This document shows positions 41,666 through 55,862 of a DNA stretch of 64,000 nucleotides, piece by piece. Each line of letters begins with the position of its first letter. Within the stretch, counting starts at the first letter, position 1. The notes beneath the pieces are model-generated. The model did not search any database and was not told the origin of the DNA. It was given only the letters and a program-made list of their open reading frames with translations. Made by a program: the position numbers and the translations under genes. Source of the stretch: Arabidopsis thaliana (taxonomy: Eukaryota; Streptophyta; Magnoliopsida; Brassicales; Brassicaceae); the NCBI RefSeq assembly GCF_000001735.4, contig NC_003075.7:2357001-2421000 (forward strand), written 5' to 3'.

Positions 41666-42299
41666 AAAGTAACATGATATATGAAATGATAACATAACAT
41701 TGAAAGAAAATCTTAAACTTTTGAGGGTGAAAGCAAATCTCAGATTCTAAAAAGAAACGATATCGGAAATAGGTAAATCCTATATAGACCAAATAAATGG
41801 AAGAGCTCAATGGTTGAACCACCAAATTGATGAAAACCAACACCGTGAACGGCTATAGTCAAATGATTTACTAGAGCTTGTGGTGGTTATTGTGATGGAG
41901 ATGGTTATGGAGAAGGTGATGATGGTTTCGGAGAAATAAAAAATTAATGTACGGTTTGGTTTAGTTAGGGTAAAAGTGTCATAAATGAGGTGTAAAAGTT
42001 ATTTTCTCTCTCATACTTTTTATCTATGGTTATTCTCTTTATTCTTTTGTTGTCAAAGGTTAGTTAGTATATATACTCTAAAAAAATAGTATCGATCTCT
42101 TTAATTCGCCGCTACGAAGGCTTTGATTGGGCCTTGTATAATATTGAATTTTCCTTTGCGATGATGACTAGAAGTTGTTGATTACTCATGAGAGAAAGAT
42201 AAGTTTGTTTTTTCTTGGGATAATGAGAGCTATTTACAATGTTATTTAAAGCCATGAAAAAACAAATTTAAATAAAAGATATGATTTGAACTTAATTTT

Positions 42300-42565
42300 G
42301 TTGTGTTGCCACTTCTTAAGTTTGATAAGCTAGTAAGTGTGATAAGCTAGTGAGTTTGATAAACTAGTAAACTCTAAATATATTATGAGTTTGATAAGCT
42401 AGTATGCTCTATATATATATATATAGTTGTGCAAAAACTTATTATAAGTTTGATAAACTAGTAAATATATATATGTGAGTTGTGCAAAAACTTACTATAA
42501 GTTTGAATAAGATAGTAAGCTCCATATCTACTATGTGTTTGATAAGCTAGTAAGCACCATATATA
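42300..42565. repeat. TTTGATAAGCTAGTA minisatellite-like tract
   Basis: At least seven spaced copies of 'tttgataagctagtaa' variants, interleaved with 'gttgtgcaaaaacttattataag' (twice) and TA runs, lie just left of the fold-back element. No ORF. Confidence 0.8.
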
Positions 42566-42631
42566 TATTTTGTGTTTCATATGATTTATTGCATAATCAA
42601 TTGTTCATTTAGTAAACTTACTATTATGCAT

Positions 42632-43900
42632 AGTAATTTACTAAAGGAAAAAAGATTGCTAGCTACACGAAGTATAAGAGAATACATGGTCACACATACC
42701 AACTATACTATTGTATATCCAGCTACACGAAATAGATGTATTCCATAACCACGTATATGAAGTATAGGACGTCATGTAGTTAACACCATAAACATACAAT
42801 TCCGGTAAACCGGTCAGTTGACTCCGGCACTGACTAGTGTTGACCGGCGTTGACCAAAAAAAAATTCAAAAAGAAAATTAAAATTATTTTTAATATTCAA
42901 AAATACGAAAATATTTTTTTGCTTTTATATATTCCAAAACATATTATATATTTCGTAAAAATATATTTGTATTTTCAATGCATTAAATCTTATAATAATT
43001 AGTTTTATTTTTAATTTCAAAACTAAAATAAAACTAGAATAAAAATCATTATTAAACTTTAGACTAAAGAGTCATATACTCGATTTCATTAGGAAGCAAT
43101 ATGAAATTGAGTATATGACTCTTTACTCTAAAGTTTGCATGGTAAAGAAAATTATAATTTTATTTTACATATTCTTTAGTCTAAATTTATTTTTGTATAC
43201 TATTTAGTTCCCTTTTGTAACAAATATTATTAAGAAAAGTTCTCGTAATAACACATAAACAACCAAAAACTTGCAATTTTTCTTTTTAATATATAAAAAG
43301 ATAGAAAATCTAACAATGTTGATTTCAGCAAAAAAGTTTGTAAAATAAAATTCATGTGTATTATGTTTTATTCTAATAATTTTTGTGGTTGAAAAATATT
43401 TTTTTAAAAAATTGTATAGAAATAATTGAAGTGTTTTAATTGTCAATATAAAAATAAGCAATTTCCTTACTTAATTAACTCTAATAATATTTTCCTATTT
43501 TAATTTAAATTTTAAAATTTAATAATGATTTTTATTCTATTTTTAGTTTAGTTTTTTTTTTATTTTAAACTAATGAATATAGAATATGTTTTTGAATATA
43601 CAAAACCAATAAAAATTATTTTTCGTATTTTTGAATATTTAAAATAATTTTAAAGATTTTTTAATTTTTTTTGTTGGTCAACGACGGTCAACACTAGTCA
43701 ACGCCGGAGTCAACTGACCGGTTTATCAGAATTGTATGTCTATGGTGTTAACCATATGACGTCTTATACTTCATATATGTGGTTATGAAATACATTTACT
43801 TCGTGTAGCTGGGTATACAATATTATAGTTGGCATGTGTGACCATGTATTCTCCTATACTTCGTGTAGATAACAATCTTTTTTCCTTTACTAAATGCACG
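42632..43900. mobile_element. 1.27-kb fold-back element with long inverted arms
   Basis: The outer arms (about 42637-43050 and 43480-43897) are inverted copies of each other: 'actaaaggaaaaaagattg' against 'caatcttttttcctttact', 'gtcagttgactccgg' against 'ccggagtcaactgac', and a series of 'acacgaagta' words in inverted order. The centre holds a separate 32-bp-arm hairpin (43058-43089 with 43101-43132). It has no ORF. A non-autonomous Mutator-type or Foldback-type transposon is likely; target duplications are not clear. Confidence 0.85.
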
Positions 43901-44107
43901 ATAATCAAACTCACTATCAATTGTAATAATTTATTGAGGATTGTGGAAATTCAGTTGGATACTTAACAGTTTATTTCATAGTCTTTTAAGTGTTTTAATC
44001 ATAGATAAAAGAAAGTATGTGGACATGTAGTCGATTTATTTGGGCTAGGTTAAATCACTTTATCTATGTGCAATATTTGATGATATTTGACTTTTTGGAT
44101 CAGCAGA

Positions 44108-44350
44108 ATGGCTGGTCAACAACAACATTTTTTGTTGGTCTCGTGTAGATTATATGTTTCTAGATGGAACCATTTGATCAATCTAGTCAATACGTGGTCG
44201 TTGAACGCGGCACATCATAATGAAGGACATGTTATCCAAGATATTCGCGTGTGGTTGCCTGGAGTAGTGCATACTATTTTCTTTGACATGGATGGGAATA
44301 TTATTGGTGATAATGTTGGTGTGCAAAATGAGGGTATTTTTGTTATTTAG
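44108..44350 (+). CDS. Small protein of unknown function, co-duplicated with CPKs
   Basis: An 80-aa ORF starting M-A-G-Q-Q-Q-H with R-L-Y-V-S-R-W-N-H-L-I-N-L-V-N, H-H-N-E-G, D-I-R-V-W-L-P-G and F-F-D-M-D-G-N-I. I recognise no domain. It has a clear homologue at 52597-52918, and homology extends about 150 bp upstream of both ATGs, so the pair is a true local duplication. Compared with that copy it ends early, before the Gly/Asn-rich and acidic parts. Both copies lie divergently upstream of a CPK (CPK21 and CPK23). Expression is not shown by the sequence. Confidence 0.4.
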   Translation: MAGQQQHFLLVSCRLYVSRWNHLINLVNTWSLNAAHHNEGHVIQDIRVWLPGVVHTIFFDMDGNIIGDNVGVQNEGIFVI

Positions 44351-44561
44351 ATTTGGTTTATTTTTTAGTTTAATTATAGACAAAGTTTAATTACAAAAAT
44401 ATTTATATAATTTTAATGTATCCTTAATATGTTAACTTAACGAAAATAATTTATTATGTACTCACCAAATCAAATTCAACTGTGTTTGGGTTGATGAAGT
44501 AAAAGAAGATTTATCGAAAATAATGCCACATTCAAGTATTATTTGATACACTTCTAGTAAT

Positions 44562-45470
44562 TTTTTTTTTTTCTCATAAGTGTTGTCATTCATTGAAACT
44601 AAAGTATGTCAAAGTACATGTGTGGAAACATCCACTTACAATCTTCAGACAACAACATGTGAAACTTAAAACATAACAGAACTTTTAAACTGCAGACTAA
44701 CAACTATGGATAAACCAAAGTTAACACAGAGGTATCCATGTTGCAGAACAAAAGCTGAAATAAAAGCTGAAACTAAAACAACATACCAAAGCAGATATGT
44801 CATTTCGAACTCCAAAAAGTGATACAGAGACCATATATGAGTTGTTATTCAAACCTGAAACTGAGGCTGCCAACATGAAATCATGGCAACCTTAAACCAA
44901 AAAATGTGACAAAATGAGCAGAGTTCTTAACGTTTCTTAGGAGGTTTGAGAATACCTCCCATTCTTTGCTCAGTTTCTTGTTGTTTGTGTTGTCTTGATT
45001 CCTTATCTCGCTGAAGAATGATCAAGTTCTTCCTCTTAGATGACTCCCCAAGATGCATGTTATTGTGAGATTCCCCATCTTGAGCACCTCTTGATGATTT
45101 TCCCACCTCAAAAACTTGCCTTACTCCATAAGTAATCGCAGCTCCAGAGGCTTGACTGATGTTAGAGTCAGGGAAAACCTGATGACGTCTAACACCAGCT
45201 TGAGTAGTCGGAACTGTGAAAGCTTGGAAAGCTGAAGGTCTTGAAGTTGGAAAGTATGGAGTAACTGCTGCCAATTCTTGTGGATTCAATGGAGGTGTAG
45301 GCACTCGTGGAGGTGGATGTAAAGGAACCGGAAGAGAGCTATCAGTCATTTGAGATTGAGAGTTAAAGCTTAATCTCAAAACACTATCCCTGAAAGCAGC
45401 TCTTTCCCTGTCAATGCTCTGAAACCGTTGGCGGTAAGGACAGTAGTTTCGGTTATGGGCCTGAGTCTCT
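44562..45470 (-). mobile_element. 5'-truncated ORF1-only LINE with poly(A)
   Basis: On the minus strand the element begins inside ORF1 at the zinc knuckle (about 45470), runs through the ORF1 end at 44927, a tail of about 350 bp and poly(A) (poly(T) at 44562-44572), with the terminal tail acttatgagaaaaa. 5' truncation plus poly(A) is typical of target-primed insertion. Imperfect direct repeats cttctagtaat (44551) and cttctaataat (45529) may be target-site remnants, but the second is about 58 bp beyond the apparent border. Confidence 0.8.
44927..45470 (-). pseudogene. C-terminal part of LINE ORF1
   Basis: The frame starts T-Q-A-H-N-R-N-Y-C-P-Y-R-Q-R, the second half of the CCHC knuckle, then a Ser/Pro-rich region (S-F-N-S-Q-S-Q-M, P-P-P-R-V, L-N-P-Q-E-L-A-A) and ends G-G-I-L-K-P-P-K-K-R. 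It aligns with the last 200 residues or so of the ORF at 8562-9757 without that copy's frameshift. Confidence 0.85.
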
Positions 45471-46600
45471 CATATTGATGTATAAATATGTAAATTAGTA
45501 AATTTGTTTGATGTATAAATAATCTTCTAATAATGCACACATATTAAAAATCATTTAAAAAATAATTTTCACACACAGATTAAGAAATCATTTAATTTTT
45601 TTTTATTTGTAAAGTAAAACATCATTTATTATCTATTCAAATATGATTCAACCAATAAAAAATAATCTGCCGAATATAAATCGCCAAAACTAATAAAAAA
45701 ACTAATTAATCCCTAATTTATATTAAAAATTAAAAATATCATCTAATTTTGAACAAATTTCCTCTTAAAACATGAAATGGAAGGTTAACGTCATTTATAC
45801 TAAAGGTTTATGACTAACGTTAGTATAGAGAGCCAGGTTTGTCAAATGACGTCTTATAAGCTGACTTAATATCAGAATTTATGAAAGTAACGTCGGTTTA
45901 AAAGCAACACAAAATTTTTATAGACCATTTCTACTAAATTTTTATATAATTTGTTTTTATCAAATCTAAATAAAATTTGCTGTCAACAAAAGAAATCTTT
46001 TACCTAAATTAGAAAGACAATCGACCGAAATGATGATATTTATATTGTTTGAATATACTAATTTTACATAAAGCATAACTTTGTCCTTGATATGTGGAAC
46101 TGTTGTATTCAAAGCCACTTCACGAAGTCTTTATAAGCTGACTTGCTCGAAGTCCCAGTTTCCCTGAAAGAAAAAAGAAAAAAAAGGAGCAAAAACGCTT
46201 TAAGAGAAACATTATACTCAAGATTTTCAAGTGAAAGCACAACTATTTAAAATTACAATTACGAAAGGGAGAAGATCCAAGTAGGAAAAAGCAGATTACA
46301 GATTCATAAGTGAGCTAGTGAAATGATTCCCACTATAGCTCAATGACCAATCCTACTGGTGTCATATCCAAAACACATAAGCAATATTCAGAACTGTTAT
46401 CTTTACATGTATGGTAAACTTGACTACAACAAACAATAACATACATGATCTAAGTGAAATTTGGTCCAGTTCATAACATCTCACTAGCAAATTTCGTATC
46501 AACTATTGTAGCTACAACACAATGGGTTGCTTTTAATAATATTTTTTTTCCCGAAGGAAGAAGACTCGGAAGCTAGACAAAGAGAATATGGATTTTAACA
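45471..46600. other. Intergenic DNA without recognised genes
   Basis: AT-rich to about 46060. A direct repeat 'ttgatgtataaat' occurs at about 45476 and 45511. The words 'gacgtcttataagctgac' (45847) and 'agtctttataagctgac' (46125) recur. No ORF is supported. Confidence 0.5.
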
Positions 46601-46608
46601 AGTTTTAC

Positions 46609-46935
46609 CTGATCTATCACAAGTGCAGAAAGATCCATCATGACTTGAGCAAGATCGTTTACTGATTCAAGAACGTAGACAAAGTGTAAGCACTTGCCTA
46701 ATGCAACTCTCTGACTCTACCCGTAATTCCTCTGCTCATTTTTTTTATCTTGGTCATCTGGTGCTCGTCAAACTGAAAAGAAGATTTCAGGTATAGATTG
46801 CATCAATAAAGTACATATGAGGAATGATGGCTATAAACTGAAAGAATAAAACACATATAGAAGTTGGACAATATCGCCAAAGTCATCTTCTTCAGGTCTA
46901 CATCTGTTTCTCAGATCCTCAGAATCTCAGATTTA
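46609..46935 (-). pseudogene. SYP4-type syntaxin gene fragment
   Basis: The exon-like piece 46609-46772 encodes F-D-E-H-Q-M-T-K-I-K-K at its start and, after frame damage, E-S-V-N-D-L-A-Q-V-M-M-D-L-S-A-L-V-I-D-Q just before an intact GT donor. This matches the SNARE motif of plant SYP41/42/43 (Tlg2-like TGN syntaxins). The preceding piece (about 46870-46930) encodes P-E-E-D-D-F-G-D-I, which precedes that exon in the family. The transmembrane exon is not visible, and an in-frame stop lies between the two intact parts. Assignment rests on remembered family motifs. Confidence 0.75.
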
Positions 46936-48265
46936 TCTCTATATTCATCCCATCAGGATAGTACATTAGAGTCGTAATAAAGTTTTTGATGCTCAAAGGG
47001 TTCCTAAGGATGTTGAGAAAATGTAGATGCAAGATAAAGTTATTACTAAGTTAACAACTACTCAAATTCAAATTCCTTTGACTTTTCAGATCATTTCTGT
47101 ATATTTTGAGTATTTGACAAACGCAGGAAAAAGGCAAATCAGAAGCATATAACATAAAGTGCATCAAATCAATAAGATTCTCTTAAGAGATTGGAGAATA
47201 GTACAAAGAATGCATACCTTGAGGGATTTAATACCATGCAAGCTGCACAATGGAAAGCACCAAAAATGTAAAGCCAGTCATAGGTGTCCTAGTTTCTTCT
47301 ACAATGTATCCCTAAACAACTCAATAGGCAATTGACTAACGATTTGGAGTCAATAGAACATGGAATAATGCAACAACATTTCAAATCAATCTCTTTTACC
47401 TGAATCTCCTTAAAATTCGCAAAGAGATTGAAATCTCTTACCTAGAAAACTTTCATGAATCCATCATCCTAAAACCAAATCAAGAATCCTTGTTAGACTA
47501 TTCAATCGAAAAACACACAAATATGTTATATTCTACCATTCAATCTTATCGATTTCGACCAATGGAAAAGAGAAACTCTCGACAGAATTAGCAAACCACA
47601 TGATCGGATTGAGATGTTTTTTTACCTCATTCCAGAAGATCGATTTCATAGAAATCAGATGCGAAATTCACAAAAAGCTTCGGATAAAGTATTCATCTAT
47701 CATCTTATATGCAATCTCCATAAAGTATCCAGCGTGACTTGAGATCTATCTCAAATTAATTGCTGCACAGAACGCACCCGTAAGTGCCAAGACCCATCAA
47801 TTGTTATCTTCCAACGAGTCTCTTGGTGAGTCTAGGTTTCTGTAAATCTCTGGAAGAAGATTATAAACGGCAATCTTTATCATCAAGCCGCATTGTTAAG
47901 CACTGGAAGATATAAACCATCTTCCTGAACATTGTTTTGCTTGAATGTGTTCACTGGAACTCCTATTTCTGCAAGGCCAAAGATGAACAACGGCTGGATT
48001 TCTCTAATCTCTAAAACACTTATCTCCCCTTTCTAAGCAGTGTGATCACAAAGTCTCATGATTGCTATCTGTCTCGACATATTATCAATTTTACCTAACG
48101 CAACCTCTCTCATGATTTCCACTGGAGATAAAGCCTAAAAATGTCCACCAATTCTCAGTCATCATCTACTCCAAGATATTGACTTTCATTGCGAGAAGGA
48201 CTGAATTCGAAGGCTGTATTGTGCACATACTTGTCCAGTTTTGTAACCATTCGATATATCTCCCA
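46936..48265. other. Probable decayed coding and intron debris, unassigned
   Basis: Base composition is higher in GC than the flanks. On the minus strand a hydrophobic stretch (T-G-F-T-F-L-V-L-S-I-V-Q-L-A-W) is encoded near 47225-47275, and V-E-I-M-R-E-V-A-L-G-K-I-D-N-M-S-R-Q-I-A near 48060-48135. Both run into stops. Part may belong to the syntaxin-like pseudogene or to other genes; I could not assign them. Confidence 0.4.
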
Positions 48266-48269
48266 TTGA

Positions 48270-48370
48270 TATATCTCGAACTGAGATTGGGTTTGTAGAC
48301 GGTGTTGAAAATCTGTTGATGGCTTGGTTGATTCATCTTTTGCCACCGTCGTTTTGAGTTTTCCATGTTT
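48270..48370 (-). pseudogene. CPK21-type exon 1 remnant abutting CPK23
   Basis: 'tctcgaactgaga.tgg.tttg.agacggtgttga' and 'gccgtcgttttgagttttcc' match the CPK21 exon 1 segment at 40438-40610 with the middle deleted. It ends only 36 bp from the CPK23 stop codon, so its presumed parent copy once lay downstream of CPK23. Confidence 0.88.
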
Positions 48371-48405
48371 AAGAATTACTTTCCGTTGGATCTATGTAGT
48401 CTTGG

Positions 48406-51493
<3,088 letters not shown>

Positions 51494-52440
51494 TAGTAAA
51501 GGAGGAGACTTTTCGTAGACTTTCTTCTTGGATTGAAGAAGAAGATAAACTTGGAGGAATTTGATTGAGAACACATTTGTGGTTTGTATTATTGTATATG
51601 TTTGACTCGAACTGTAAGAAATTTTTGAAAGATTTGAATTTTGAGCTGGATTTTGGACTTTTTTTTCATATACCGGAAAAAATATATCGAGATCTCAGAT
51701 TGGGCTGCTCTGGAGGCCTTAATTGGGCCTTAGAATTATTGATGTCATAAGAGAAAGATAACTCTTTTATATTTCTTACAAAGAGATCAGTTTATAATCT
51801 TTATTCTTTAGATTGGTTGGTTAAAAATTATGTTGAAGACAAAAAGAAAATAAGAAAATAAGTTAGGCAAAATGTCAATGGTCCAATATTAGTTTCAGAA
51901 AAATAATTAAACTTAAAACAAGTTAGGCAAAATGCCAATGATCCAATATAAAATTACTAAAATAGACTAATTAATATTTGGTAATAATAAAAAAGAATAT
52001 AAAATTAAAACAGAAAAACTCATGAATTAATATCTGATAACTAACAGTTTTAAAGATAACAGTTTTATTTTAAATATTAAAACAAAATTGTCCAAGAACA
52101 AAAAAGATAAAGGAAAAACAATCTATGAAAGATTGATCTTTTTTATAACGTGAAAAATATTAAGTGATAGACTTTAAAATATTAAATTTCGAATATTGTT
52201 TTTAATTTATAAAGAATGTGGCTTTTCTTTTAAATTTGGACAAAATTGTCATTTACATATTAAATTTTTTAATCTTTATTAAAAGTAGAGAAATGTATAT
52301 TTTTCAAATAAAAACTTAAAAATAAGGTAATTTTCAAAATCTAAAAAAAAAACACAATAACTCTTCTTTCATACCATGCACATGCACCGCACTGAATCAT
52401 TACTCTTACGTAACCATCAACGACGCCGTGAAGTTATATG
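51494..52440. other. CPK23 5' flank and AT-rich spacer
   Basis: 51590-51840 ('gattgggctgctctggaggccttaattgggcc', 'agatcagtttataat', 'ggttaaaaattatgttgaagac') is repeated at 53835-54010. GGGCC motifs (site II-like) may be promoter elements. 'aagttaggcaaaatg.caatg.tccaata' is duplicated at 51861 and 51919. No gene. Confidence 0.6.
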
Positions 52441-52596
52441 TTTACTTCCCGTCTGGGAATTGTCAAAACTCAGTTGTATACTAAACGGGTTATTGTTTCA
52501 GTCATGACAATTAGATTGTGGACTTGTGTTTGTTTCAGTTAAATCAATTTATCTCCGTGTTTTATATGCTGATTTTTGACTTTTTGGTTCAGTAGA

Positions 52597-52918
52597 ATGG
52601 CTGATTAAGAACAAGAACAGTTCTTGATTGTCTTGTGCCGCCTATCAGCATCTAGATGGAACCATCTGATTAGTTTAGCAAATGCTTGGTCAGTGAACAC
52701 GGGACATCATAACAAAGGAGCAGTTGTGCAAGATGTTCGCATGTGGTTGCCTGGTTATGTTTGTTTTTTTATATGGATGGCAACATCAATGGAGGTGGTG
52801 GGGGAACGGAGGTGGTGGGAATCATAATTTAATTGAGGTGCAGAACCAGGATTTTGTTGAGGTTTCACATGACGTTGTTGAAGAGGAAGCCCATAGGAAG
52901 AGGAAGACGTTGAGGTAG
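52597..52918 (+). pseudogene. Homologue of the small ORF at 44108, broken
   Basis: From the ATG at 52597 the frame reads M-A-D then TAA, continues as E-Q-E-Q-F-L-I-V-L-C-R-L-S-A-S-R-W-N-H-L-I-S-L-A-N-A-W and D-V-R-M-W-L-P-G, then a frameshift in a T-run near 52765-52773. In the second frame it gives M-D-G-N-I-N-G-G-G-G-N-G-G-G-G-N, N-L-I-E-V-Q-N-Q-D-F-V-E-V and E-E-E-A-H-R-K-R-K. The fuller architecture of the family is therefore conserved box, Gly/Asn repeat, acidic end with a basic tail. Confidence 0.6.
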
Positions 52919-53000
52919 AAGTGGTTGTAGTTGAAGTTGAAGTCGCCGTAGTTGAAGTTGAGGCAGAAGTGGCTGTAGTTGAAGTTGAGCCAGAAAATTC
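52915..53000. repeat. GTAGTTGAAGTTGA repeats after the small ORF
   Basis: About five units of 'gtagttgaagttga' with 'gaagtggctgta' spacers, in register with multiples of three. It could be a former C-terminal repeat (V-V-E-V-E type) of the small protein. Confidence 0.75.
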
Positions 53001-53089
53001 ACGTTAGAGAAAGAGGGTTGGTGCTAACTAATGGATACCATACAAACGGCAACGTCTTTTGTGAGTTTAGGCGGTCTTCTGTACAAAAG

Positions 53090-53589
53090 ATTAGATCATC
53101 CTCAATGGTAGGATATTAATCATATTTAATGAATAAATTTTGAAATTTTGTTGTTAAGAGTTTTAGTAAGTTTTTAATTTTTTAGCAACCTCAATAGTAG
53201 TATATTAAGTTGGAGTTTTTTAAAAAATTAATTTTTAAATTTTTAAATTTTTTTGAACTTAAATTTGATCAATAGATGACATAATAATTTTTTAAACATA
53301 CATGTAAACATAAAGTTTAACTATTGATTTCTCGTCGATTTGGTCGTGGACAACCAGAGTCGGTTGAGATGAGAGCTAACATCGGGAGGACGCCCGGGTC
53401 TAATAAACACAGGACCGGAGAACGCGAGACGGCCATATCGATTTTAAGGAGATCTTCTGCTTCCTACCTTCAATCGCGAGGAAAGAGAGAAAGAGGGGAG
53501 AAAAATAATTAAACGCAAAAAAATGTTTTTTTGTTTAATATTTTTCTTCCAACCAACCAAATTATTCCATGTCACCACCGCATTTTGCT
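53090..53589. other. Spacer with a GC-rich patch and MITE-like words
   Basis: 'atcctcaatggtaggatatta' (53098) and 'aacctcaatagtagtatatta' (53186) form a direct repeat resembling MITE termini. A GC-richer patch at 53330-53500 contains a 62-codon ORF with no recognised domain. Confidence 0.4.
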
Positions 53590-53704
53590 TAAGAGCATCT
53601 CTTAGCTTAAACCACCTCTAAACTGAATTGATCAATTAACATATAAATTTAATGATTTATAAACCTAAAAACTCCCTAATATCCTCCCTTTAATGATGCT
53701 CTTA
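53590..53704. mobile_element. 115-bp MITE with TAAGAGCATC ends
   Basis: taagagcatc at 53590-53599 is the exact inverse of gatgctctta at 53695-53704, enclosing short AT-rich DNA. The GAGCATC terminus is widespread in plant MITEs. It sits at the border of the orphan CPK-type flank. Confidence 0.7.
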
Positions 53705-54020
53705 GACAAGGTTTTATTTGACTAGAACTGCAATTGGAATTTTCAGTTTCATCAATTTCTACTGTCTTTTGTCAATTGAATATGATGGAATTGGAAATTT
53801 CGAAAAGTTGTGAATTCTGAGCATTTTGGATTTTTTAAAATATCAGAAAAATATAATTTGAGGTCTGAGATTGGGCTGCTCTCGAGGCTTTAATTGGGCC
53901 TTACATGATTGATGAGAGAAAGATAAATCTTTTATTTGTTTTGTACAAAAAGATCAGTTTATAATTTTTAGATTGTTTGGTTAAAAATTATGTTGAAGAC
54001 AAAAAAAAAGAAAATAAATT
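53705..54020 (-). other. Orphan copy of CPK21/CPK23 5' flank
   Basis: 53705-53830 matches the CPK21 5' flank (40730-40840) and 53835-54010 matches the CPK23 5' flank (51655-51840). No kinase exon lies next to it; the expected coding side is occupied by the MITE at 53590-53704 and unrelated spacer. It probably marks a lost third CPK21/23-type gene. Confidence 0.75.
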
Positions 54021-55583
54021 TTTTGGTTAAAACAAAATTTGGTTTATTTCGAATTTCGGATTTTAGATTTACTAGATTAGAAATATTAAGTTTTTCTTTC
54101 GATACGGCTTGAAACTTTTACTTCGATTATAGACAAAATTTACTTAAAATAATGAATTTAAGTTAATAGTTTTAATGTATCTTTAATATGTTAAATTCAA
54201 AAAAAAAGTCATTAACTTATGAACACACGAAATCGAATTTAGTAGGGTTTTGGTTTACTCTGTACAATAATATATACCGTTTGGAATAATGTGACATTCA
54301 GGTCGATTCAAATATTTGACCCACTTCTGATAATTTTGTTTGATGTGTCGCAAGCCAAATTCAAGTTTGGCAAAAATGCGTAAGTGAACTATTAGACTAT
54401 AAAAATACTAAAATAGTACGTGTAAACTAATGCACATTTTAATCTATTTAATCATAGTCATCATAAACTATGACATGATAAAAACAAAGAAAGAAATTAG
54501 AGGTCAACATTCTACCCAAACATAATCGTAAGTCAACGGGAAAGAGCTAATGGCTTTGAAATATGATCAAAATTAAAGAACCGACAAGATCGTGATTGAT
54601 GAATGAGTTATGTGGCCATGTTCGGTCTTTACAGCTTTTTCCAGTTTCTCTTCACACACATCCATTTTCCATTTATTACATTGAATTTATATTATTACAT
54701 TGAGTTATAATATATAAATCGTATATATATTTCCAAAATATTAGTAACAAAAAGTCGTAACGCATTACAACTATTTTTCCTCGTCATGCTTTAGGGGTTG
54801 AGAATATTATGAGTTTTTTGCTTTGGAAGAAAACAAAATTTAGGTAAACATTGTTGTTTTATAATGTCTTCGACCATTAGTGGCCAGTACATTATATGGC
54901 AAGCTACAACTTCCAAAACGTATAGAATTTTTCAAACAGGCTTCGACATCTACCTGCTATATATACTTAGAATATGTCATGTATAAAGCCGAATATGCTA
55001 TATGCATGGTGATATATTACTTGTTAGAGGCGTAGAGCATATTCGTTCATTCACAGTTAAACTGCTTTTTCACAACTATTAAATGTTAATATGTCATAGT
55101 GCATATCGAAGAAAATGTTTTCTATGCAAGTATATACATGTGCAACAAAAACAATATATTTGGTCTCTTTGGTACGACTCGTTGCAACTGAGGAAGAGTA
55201 CGAGCCGATATGTTTGACGAAATTTTGCTTAGTCAGTGTAACAAAAAAAAAACAGATTTATGTTTTGTTCTTTTGCTTTTAGAAATTAGAACTGGTATTT
55301 CATCAAATATTATAATCCATTTTGACATAGTTTAATATTATCTATGTAGCTGTTCACTTAAAATAGTCATTTTAATATAATTTAAACATCACATAATTTT
55401 TTGATAAAACATATTTTTCTAACTTTCTCATCAGCTTTAACCTAATCCCAAGCCTAATTAAACAAGCCATATGCAGGTTTTTTGTGAGCCATGTTTTCAC
55501 AAAATCAATTAATTCTCAATATACATCGACAAATCAATCTTATGATCTTTTCCATGTTCAAAGTTTTAGCCGGAGCTCCCAAA
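54021..55583. other. AT-rich intergenic DNA, nothing recognised
   Basis: I see no coding, RNA or repeat structure that I can support. 54050-54300 has the 'gtatctttaatatgttaa' words also seen at 44410-44460 next to the other small-ORF copy, a further sign of block duplication. Confidence 0.5.
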
Positions 55584-55597
55584 TTAACCGAACTTTC

Positions 55598-55769
55598 CTT
55601 TTTTTTTTTTTTTTTTTGAATACCAGGAAGTTCTGGGCCGAAACTCGTAATCCCTCAGGCCCGAAACTACATCATGTAATATTAGTTTTGTCACAAACGT
55701 CAATCGAACCGGCGACCTCTAAGCTTCGCTTAGGGTCTTATACCAATTGAGCTAACGACACTTGGTATT
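55598..55769 (-). mobile_element. tRNA-derived SINE with 14-bp target duplication
   Basis: Same family as the SINE in CPK22. Target duplication ttaaccgaactttc at 55584-55597 and 55770-55783. The minus strand has a TTAGCTCAATTGG A box and GGTTCGA B box, and ends in a long poly(A) (poly(T) at 55598-55617). Confidence 0.92.
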
Positions 55770-55862
55770 TTAACCGAACTTTCGACATACACAAATAATT
55801 ATATTTGTTTCACAAAATTTAAGTATATTATAAAATATAAGACAAAAACAAAATCAAGTTCA

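Noticed and set aside
51494..51574. 27-codon N-terminal extension of CPK23
   Set aside because: It would remove the M-G-C-F acylation signal from the N-terminus that CPK21 shares, so the ATG at 51493 is preferred.
53324..53512. 62-codon ORF in a GC-richer patch
   Set aside because: No domain, no homologue in the window, and too short to support from composition alone.
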